Of a DNA stretch of 64,000 nt, positions 59,694-64,000 are shown in pieces; the first letter of the stretch is position 1; each line of letters opens with the position of its first letter. The position numbers and the translations under genes were made by a program. Source of the stretch: Streptomyces sp. NRRL S-1022 (GTDB lineage: Bacteria; Actinomycetota; Actinomycetes; Streptomycetales; Streptomycetaceae); assembly GCF_000720135.1 (NCBI RefSeq), contig NZ_JOIU01000029.1:1-64000 (forward strand), read 5' to 3'. Under the pieces are notes generated by a model. The model did no database searches and was not told the DNA's origin. It was given only the letters and a program-made list of their open reading frames with translations.

Positions 59694-60049
59694 CCCTGGC
59701 AGTTGAGACGACCGAACTGAAGGTCCAGCTCCAGCTGGCCGACGAGTGGTTCACGGTCTGCGACCTGAGCACGCTGGTCCCCGGCCGCGGGGTGGCGGCC
59801 CTGCTGCCGGACGGCCGCCAGGTGGCGCTGTTCCGCGACCGCGCCGGCCGGCTGTACGCCGTCGACAACCGCGACCCGTTCACCGGCGCGGCCGTGCTGT
59901 CCCGCGGCCTGACCGGCACCCACCGGGGCCGCCCGTTCGTGGCGTCCCCGCTGCTGAAGCAGCGCTTCGACCTGGCCACCGGGGAGTGCCTGGACGACGC
60001 GTCGGTGCGGGTGGCCGCCTACGAGGTGCGCGCCCTCCAGGTTTCTTGA
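59690..60049 (+). CDS. nirD: Nitrite reductase (NADH) small subunit
   Basis: A 119-residue Rieske-fold subunit that supports NirB. ATG 59690 overlaps the nirB stop (ATGA). The fold is recognisable (EWFTVCDLSTLVPGRGVAAL, VALFRDRAGRLYAVDNRDPF, PLLKQRFDLATGECLDD), and, as in other NirD proteins, the CxH and CxxH cluster ligands of true Rieske proteins are missing. The stop codon lies within the candidate TetR operator at 60046-60064. Confidence 0.95.
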   Translation: MTLAVETTELKVQLQLADEWFTVCDLSTLVPGRGVAALLPDGRQVALFRDRAGRLYAVDNRDPFTGAAVLSRGLTGTHRGRPFVASPLLKQRFDLATGECLDDASVRVAAYEVRALQVS

Positions 60050-60064
60050 CCGACCGTTCCAGTA
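60046..60064 (+). promoter_or_regulatory. Candidate TetR operator, copy 1
   Basis: TTGACCGACCGTTCCAGTA overlaps the end of nirD and lies 19 bp before the tetR start. It matches the inverted site at 60705-60723 in 15 of 19 positions, and likely overlaps the tetR promoter. Confidence 0.6.
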
Positions 60065-60082
60065 CGTCTAGGCTGCGGAACC

Positions 60083-60667
60083 GTGGCCAGGACCAAGGAA
60101 TTCGACCCCGACGCCGCGCTGCAGTCGGCCCTGGAGCTGTTCTGGCGGCGCGGCTACGAGGCGACGTCGATGGCCGATCTGGTCGAGCACCTGGGCATCG
60201 GCAAGGCGAGCCTGTACGCCACCTTCGGCAGCAAGCACGAGCTGTACCTGAGGGCGCTGGACCGGTACGGGCAGGCGCAGGACCCGCGGCTGACGCGGGA
60301 GCTGTCCCCGCCCGGCCCGGTGCTGCCGGCCGTGCGCGCGCTGGTCCGGCGGTTCGCCGCCGAGGCCGCCGCCGAGGCGACCCGGGAGCAGGGGTGCCTG
60401 GTCACCAACACGGCGGTCGAACTCGCCCCGCACGACCGGGAGGCCGCCCGCCGGGTCGAGCACAGCTGGGACACCCTGGAGACCCTGCTGCACTCCGCCC
60501 TGGTCCGCGCCCGGGCGCAGGGCGAGCTGGCCGGGGACCGCGATCCGCTGGCCCTCGCCCGGCTGCTGCTGGTGCTGCTCCAGGGCCTGCGGGTGGTCGG
60601 CAAGGCCTGCGCGGACCCGGCCCGGGTGCGGGACGCCGCCGAGCAGGCCCTGGCGCTGCTGGCCTGA
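60083..60667 (+). CDS. TetR-family transcriptional regulator
   Basis: A 194-residue regulator, GTG 60083. N-terminal helix-turn-helix: FDPDAALQSALELFWRRGYE, TSMADLVEHLGIGKASLYAT, FGSKHELYLRALDRY. The C-terminal ligand domain (FAAEAAAEATREQGCLVTNT, AARRVEHSWDTLETLL) matches the TetR_C subgroup with a conserved GCLV cysteine. It precedes an SDR gene on the same strand, and both have the same operator motif in front, so it most likely represses itself and the SDR gene. Confidence 0.92.
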   Translation: MARTKEFDPDAALQSALELFWRRGYEATSMADLVEHLGIGKASLYATFGSKHELYLRALDRYGQAQDPRLTRELSPPGPVLPAVRALVRRFAAEAAAEATREQGCLVTNTAVELAPHDREAARRVEHSWDTLETLLHSALVRARAQGELAGDRDPLALARLLLVLLQGLRVVGKACADPARVRDAAEQALALLA

Positions 60668-60673
60668 GAAACC

Positions 60674-60692
60674 CCCTCCACGGAGGGCTTTT
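60674..60692 (+). terminator. Intrinsic terminator after tetR
   Basis: ccctc/gagggg-type stem (60674-60678 with 60683-60687, loop cacg) followed by ctttt. It lies 7 bp after the tetR stop and separates it from the SDR gene, which then needs its own promoter. Confidence 0.7.
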
Positions 60693-60704
60693 CTCCTGCC
60701 TCGA

Positions 60705-60723
60705 TACTGAACCGAACGGTCAA
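60705..60723 (-). promoter_or_regulatory. Candidate TetR operator, copy 2
   Basis: TACTGAACCGAACGGTCAA, the inverse of copy 1 at 60046 with four mismatches, 17 bp upstream of the SDR start. Its core tgaaccgaacggtca is an imperfect palindrome. Confidence 0.65.
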
Positions 60724-60739
60724 AAAACAAGGAGCCATG

Positions 60740-61504
60740 ATGTCGCACCGCTTCGCCGGCCGCACCGTCCTCGTCACCGGGGCCGGCTCCGGTATCGGCC
60801 GGGCCGTCGCCCTGGCGTTCGCCGCGGAGGACGCCCGGGTCGTCGTCGCGGGGCGGCGGCCGGAGCCCCTGGCGGAGACCGTCCGGCTGATCGGGGAACG
60901 GGGCGGCAAGGCCCTCGCGGTGTCCGCCGACGTCGCCCGGGCGGCCGATGCCGGGGCGCTGGTCCGGGCCGCCGTGGAGCACTTCGGCTCGCTGGACGTC
61001 GCCGTCAACAACGCGGGCGTCTTCCGTGGCGGCCGGCCGCTCGCGGACCTGCCCGAGGAGGACTGGCACGAGCAGCTGGCGATCAACGTCACCGGCGTCC
61101 ACCTGGCCCTCCAGGCCCAGATCCGGCAGATGCGCACCCAGCCGGCGGGCGGCGCGATCGTGAACGTCTCCTCCAGCCTCGGCCGGCACGCCTCCTCCCC
61201 CGGGGCCGCCGCCTACGCGGCGACCAAGGCCGCGGTGACCGCCCTGAGCCGGGGCGCCGCCCTGGACCACATCCGGGACGGCGTCCGGATCAACGTGGTC
61301 AGCCCCGGCGCCACCGACACCCCCATGTCCCTGCGCGGCGACGAGACGGAGCAGGAGCGGGCCGAGCGGGCCCGGGCCACCCTCCCGCTCGGCCGGATCG
61401 CCGCCACCCGGGAGGTCGCCGCCGCCGTCCTCTACCTGGCCTCCGACGACGCGGCCCCGGTGGTCGGCACGGACCTGGTCATCGACGGCGGCTCCACGGC
61501 CTGA
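60740..61504 (+). CDS. Short-chain dehydrogenase/reductase (SDR)
   Basis: A 254-residue classical SDR. Cofactor motif LVTGAGSGIGRAVALAFAAE with an Arg-rich VVVAGRRPEP that favours NADP(H); NNAG (VAVNNAGVFRGG); catalytic Ser in VNVSSSLGRHAS and YxxxK in AAYAATKAAVTAL; C-terminal NVVSPGATDTPM and GTDLVIDGGSTA. Two ATG codons lie in a row (60737, 60740); the second has better spacing from AAGGAG. Regulated probably by the upstream TetR. The substrate is unknown. Confidence 0.93.
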   Translation: MSHRFAGRTVLVTGAGSGIGRAVALAFAAEDARVVVAGRRPEPLAETVRLIGERGGKALAVSADVARAADAGALVRAAVEHFGSLDVAVNNAGVFRGGRPLADLPEEDWHEQLAINVTGVHLALQAQIRQMRTQPAGGAIVNVSSSLGRHASSPGAAAYAATKAAVTALSRGAALDHIRDGVRINVVSPGATDTPMSLRGDETEQERAERARATLPLGRIAATREVAAAVLYLASDDAAPVVGTDLVIDGGSTA

Positions 61505-61615
61505 GCCCCGCGCCCCGTCAGTCGAACCGGGACCGCTCGACGCCCGCCTCGGTCCACCGCCGGAAGCACGGGAACACCGGCAGCCGTGTGTCCCCGCCGA
61601 CGGAGGGGCCGGGGG

Positions 61616-62011
61616 TCAGCGGGTGTCGTCGCGCCGCTCCACGCGGGAGCCGGTGCGGCGGGTGATGGACATCAGGTCGCCGGGGGCGTCCACTTCGAGT
61701 CGGTGCCAGCGGTTGCGGGGCACGACGACGGCGGTGCCCGGCCGCAGTCGCACCATCTCCTCCGGGGCGTCCGCGTCGAGCGGCCGGAGGTACAGCCGTA
61801 CGCCGCCGGACAGGCAGCAGACGGCCTCCTCGCAGTCGGGGTGGACCTCCCAGTGGTCGGCGTGGACGTCGGCGTCCGTCTCCACATGGAAGGTGGCGAG
61901 CTGCCAGACGCCGGGGTCGCCGTCCGTCATCCGCCGGGCGGCGGCGTGGACGTCACCGTCGGGGCGGAACTGGAGCGCCGAGGAGAACAGGTCGATGGCG
62001 GTGGTGATCAT
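61616..62011 (-). CDS. Cupin-domain protein
   Basis: A 131-residue single-domain cupin. ATG 62009-62011 overlaps the MFS stop (ATGA), with GGAAGGA before it. Cupin motif 1 appears around VHADHWEVHPDCEEAVCCL (His and Glu ligand positions), motif 2 as PGTAVVVPRNRWHRLEVD. It could be a small metal-dependent enzyme or a binding protein. Being coupled to an MFS exporter suggests a role in handling the exported compound. Function unknown. Confidence 0.82.
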   Translation of the reverse strand: MITTAIDLFSSALQFRPDGDVHAAARRMTDGDPGVWQLATFHVETDADVHADHWEVHPDCEEAVCCLSGGVRLYLRPLDADAPEEMVRLRPGTAVVVPRNRWHRLEVDAPGDLMSITRRTGSRVERRDDTR

Positions 62012-63453
62012 GACGGGGTTCCTTCCAGTCGTGGTTCCTCGACAGGGATGGGTGCCGGACCGGCGGCGGACCGGCGACGGGGCAGGACGCCGACCGCGAC
62101 CACCGTCGCGAGCAGGAAGAGCGCGGCGGTGACGGCCAGACCCAGCGCGTAGCCGTCGGTGAGCGCGGCGGGATCGGCGGCCGTGCCGGTGCGGTGGGCG
62201 GCGACCGTGGCCACAGTTGCCAGGCCGACGCAACCGCCGAGCTGGCGCGCGCTGTTGAGGACGCCGGAGGCCATACCGGCCTCACCGGGGCGGATCCCGG
62301 TGGTCGCGGCGGTGGCCACCGGCGCGAAGATCAGCCCGATGCCGATACTCGTGAGGACGGACGGGCCGAGCACGTCGGCGAGGAAGCCGCCGTGCGGGCT
62401 GATACCGGCGAACCAGGCCATGCCGGTGGCGGCGAACAGCGTGCCGGGCACCAGCGAGGCGCGCGGCGACCGGTGCGCGGTGATGCGGGTCGCCACGACG
62501 GTGGCCGCCACCGAACCCGCGCAGAACGGCAGGAACGCGGCACCGGTCGCGGCGGCACCCAGGCCCAGCACCTGCTGGAGGTAGAGGGACACGAAGTAGA
62601 ACGCGGTGAACTGCCCGGCCGCCGCCAGGAACACCAGCAGGTTCGCCCCGGCGACCCAGCGGCTGCGCAGCAGGCCGAGCCGCAGCAGCGGGGCGGCGGA
62701 CCGGGACTCGACGGCGACGAAGGCGCCGAGCAGCACCCCGGCACCGGCGAGCGTCCCCCAGGTCGCGGTGGACGCCCACCCCCTGACGTCGGTCCGGACG
62801 ACCCCGAACACCAGCAGCCCGATACCGCCGGTCGCCAGCGCGGCGCCGAGCACGTCCAGCCGTTCACGCCGTACCGGCCGGGGATCGGGGGCGACGGCGG
62901 CGTGCACGAGGACGAGTGCCGCCGCCACGATGGGCAGGTTGACCAGCATCACCCAGCGCCAGCCCGCGTACTCGGTCAGCACTCCGCCGGCCAGCACACC
63001 CAGCGCGCCGCCCACGGCGTTGACCCCGCTCCACACGCCGAGGGCGCGCACGCGCCGCGGCCCCTCGGTGAAGGTGGTGGTCAGCAACGCCAGCGCGGCT
63101 GGCGCGACGGCTGCCGCGCCGGCCCCCTGCCCGGCGCGGGCGGCGATCAACTGCCACGGTTCCCGGGCGAGTCCGCCCGCGAGCGAGCAGAGCCCGAAGA
63201 CGACCAGTCCCGCCACGAACAGCCGGCGCCGGCCGAACAGATCGCAGGCCCTGCCGCCGAGCAGCAGGAACCCGCCGAAGGTGAGCGCATACACGTGCAC
63301 GACCCACGACAGGTCGAGCGGGGCGAAGCCGAGCGCGGAGCGGATCGCCGGGAGGGCGACGTTGACGACGGCCATGTCCAGGGCGACGACGAACTGGGCG
63401 ACGGCAGCTGCCGCCAGTACGCCCGACGGGCGGTCACGTAAATTTCTATACAT
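62008..63453 (-). CDS. MFS transporter, DHA2 (EmrB/QacA) type
   Basis: A 481-residue proton-driven exporter with about 14 membrane spans. Start ATG 63451-63453 (MYRNLRDRPSG); there is no ribosome binding site before it, and the start codon lies inside a palindrome, so the mRNA may be leaderless. Motifs: VALDMAVVNVALPAIRSAL (motif D1), LGGRACDLFGRRRLFVAG (motif A), AGAAAVAPAALALLTTTF, and motif C region GVNAVGGALGVLAGGVL typical of antiporters. The cupin gene overlaps its 3' end. The divergent TetR gene is the likely repressor, as for many drug exporters. Confidence 0.93.
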   Translation of the reverse strand: MYRNLRDRPSGVLAAAAVAQFVVALDMAVVNVALPAIRSALGFAPLDLSWVVHVYALTFGGFLLLGGRACDLFGRRRLFVAGLVVFGLCSLAGGLAREPWQLIAARAGQGAGAAAVAPAALALLTTTFTEGPRRVRALGVWSGVNAVGGALGVLAGGVLTEYAGWRWVMLVNLPIVAAALVLVHAAVAPDPRPVRRERLDVLGAALATGGIGLLVFGVVRTDVRGWASTATWGTLAGAGVLLGAFVAVESRSAAPLLRLGLLRSRWVAGANLLVFLAAAGQFTAFYFVSLYLQQVLGLGAAATGAAFLPFCAGSVAATVVATRITAHRSPRASLVPGTLFAATGMAWFAGISPHGGFLADVLGPSVLTSIGIGLIFAPVATAATTGIRPGEAGMASGVLNSARQLGGCVGLATVATVAAHRTGTAADPAALTDGYALGLAVTAALFLLATVVAVGVLPRRRSAAGPAPIPVEEPRLEGTPS

Positions 63454-63461
63454 GTAAGAAA
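63443..63461. promoter_or_regulatory. Candidate TetR operator overlapping the MFS start codon
   Basis: tttctatacatgtaagaaa has arms tttct/agaaa around the 8-bp palindrome tacatgta, and is strikingly AT-rich for this window. It covers the MFS start codon and lies 72 bp from the divergent TetR start. Confidence 0.5.
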
Positions 63462-63533
63462 AGTAGCGCGCGGACCGTCCCGATGTCGACACCCGCACCC
63501 CGAAGTCCCCGCTGCCTGGGGGATGATGACCCC

Positions 63534-64000
63534 ATGCCGCAACCGCCCGCCCTCCGCAAGACCACCGGCCGGCCTGCCCGTATCTCCCGCGAGGAGATCA
63601 TCCGGACGGCGCGCCGGATCGTGACGGAGGAGGGCGTCGCCCGCCTGACCATGCGCCGCCTCGCCACGGAGATCGGCAGCACGCCGATGGCCCTGTACCA
63701 CCACGTCCGCGACAAGGAGGAGCTGCTCCTCCTCCTGCTGGACGACTACGCGGCCGGCTCCCTGCACCGCCCCGGGCCCGCGCCCGCCGACCCGCTCGAC
63801 CGCGTCCTCACCGCGGCCCGGGCGATCCACGACGTCCTGGCCGCCTGCCCGTGGATCGTCGAGGTGCTGACGGCGGACGACCTGATGTCCACCTCCGCCC
63901 TCTGGTTCGTGGAACAGATCGTCGCGGGCCTGACGGATGCCGGCCTCACCCTCGACCAGGCCGTCCACGGCTACCGTTCGATCTGGTACTACACGGCCGG
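63534..64000 (+). CDS. TetR-family transcriptional regulator, N-terminal part (runs off window end)
   Basis: 155 codons visible from ATG 63534. The DNA-binding domain is complete: ARISREEIIRTARRIVTEEG, ARLTMRRLATEIGSTPMALY, HHVRDKEELLLLLLDDY. The ligand domain begins with ADPLDRVLTAARAIHDVLAA and AVHGYRSIWYY, which resembles the TetR_C subgroup of tetracycline-type repressors. It is divergent from the MFS-cupin operon and probably its repressor. The C-terminus lies outside the window. Confidence 0.92.
   Translation, partial: MPQPPALRKTTGRPARISREEIIRTARRIVTEEGVARLTMRRLATEIGSTPMALYHHVRDKEELLLLLLDDYAAGSLHRPGPAPADPLDRVLTAARAIHDVLAACPWIVEVLTADDLMSTSALWFVEQIVAGLTDAGLTLDQAVHGYRSIWYYTA

Noticed and set aside
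59690..60049. NirD as a true Rieske iron-sulfur protein
   Set aside because: The CxH and CxxH ligand pairs are missing, as is normal in NirD, so no cluster is expected.
1..64000. CRISPR array or insertion sequence
   Set aside because: No regularly spaced repeats and no transposase, integrase or terminal inverted repeats were found by reading.

Overview
The window is high-GC DNA with third-position GC bias, frequent GTG starts, overlapping start/stop codons, Tat and Sec signal peptides and genes such as mbl, hrdA, matB and GlnR-type nirBD. Together these point to a Streptomyces chromosome. The matB to nirBD order matches, from memory, the SCO2444 to SCO2487 neighbourhood of S. coelicolor. No phage, plasmid, IS element or CRISPR array was recognised.

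Layout. 1-2.2 kb: the start of a cytochrome c oxidase subunit I gene, two small secreted proteins and an Rrf2 regulator without cysteines. 2.2-6.7 kb: convergent GH35 beta-galactosidase and GH51 arabinofuranosidase. 7-10.2 kb: a coupled three-gene operon (HExxH protein, multi-span membrane protein, FAD monooxygenase). 10.3-13.5 kb: an SMP-30 lactonase with an IclR regulator, and an ATP-grasp enzyme. 13.7-16.5 kb: matB coupled to a fused carboxyltransferase. 16.4-20.2 kb: a large secreted subtilase.

20.3-26.7 kb holds the most interesting locus: four tightly packed genes encoding a trypsin-co-occurring domain protein, a trypsin-like protease with a VMAP-C-like C-terminus, a MoxR AAA+ ATPase, and a 1081-residue protein that joins a vWA-like SAV_2336 N-terminal domain, a protein kinase fold lacking its catalytic residues, and a SARP/BTAD-like module. 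This has the parts list of an NTP-dependent VMAP-type conflict (probably immune or programmed-death) system. It is followed by a degenerate MreB-like gene (mbl) and a MEDS-ATPase/STAS regulatory pair.

29-32.7 kb: a gene-poor kilobase, an M20 amidohydrolase, a CAT-anticodon tRNA, two tandem tRNA-Asn genes and a small membrane-associated protein. 32.7-38 kb: an FGGY kinase and a heterodimeric ABC exporter. 38-44.7 kb: a minus-strand run of information-processing genes (cbiX, dgt, a ferredoxin reductase, dnaG, hrdA). 44.9-52.8 kb: a SanA-like protein, assimilatory nitrate reductase, arylamine N-acetyltransferase, a gamma-glutamylcyclotransferase-like protein, an M4 metalloprotease and a sortase with a possible substrate. 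52.9-55.7 kb: HxlR and an imine-reductase-like gene, then an archaeal-type prolyl-tRNA synthetase. 55.8-60 kb: nirBD behind a GlnR-like box. 60-64 kb: a TetR/SDR pair with duplicated operators, and a cupin/MFS operon divergent from a TetR gene that runs off the end.

Nitrate assimilation is spread over the window: nitrate reductase (45.7 kb), nitrite reductase (55.9-60 kb) and sirohydrochlorin chelatase (44 kb) for its siroheme, with candidate GlnR boxes in front of both reductase units.
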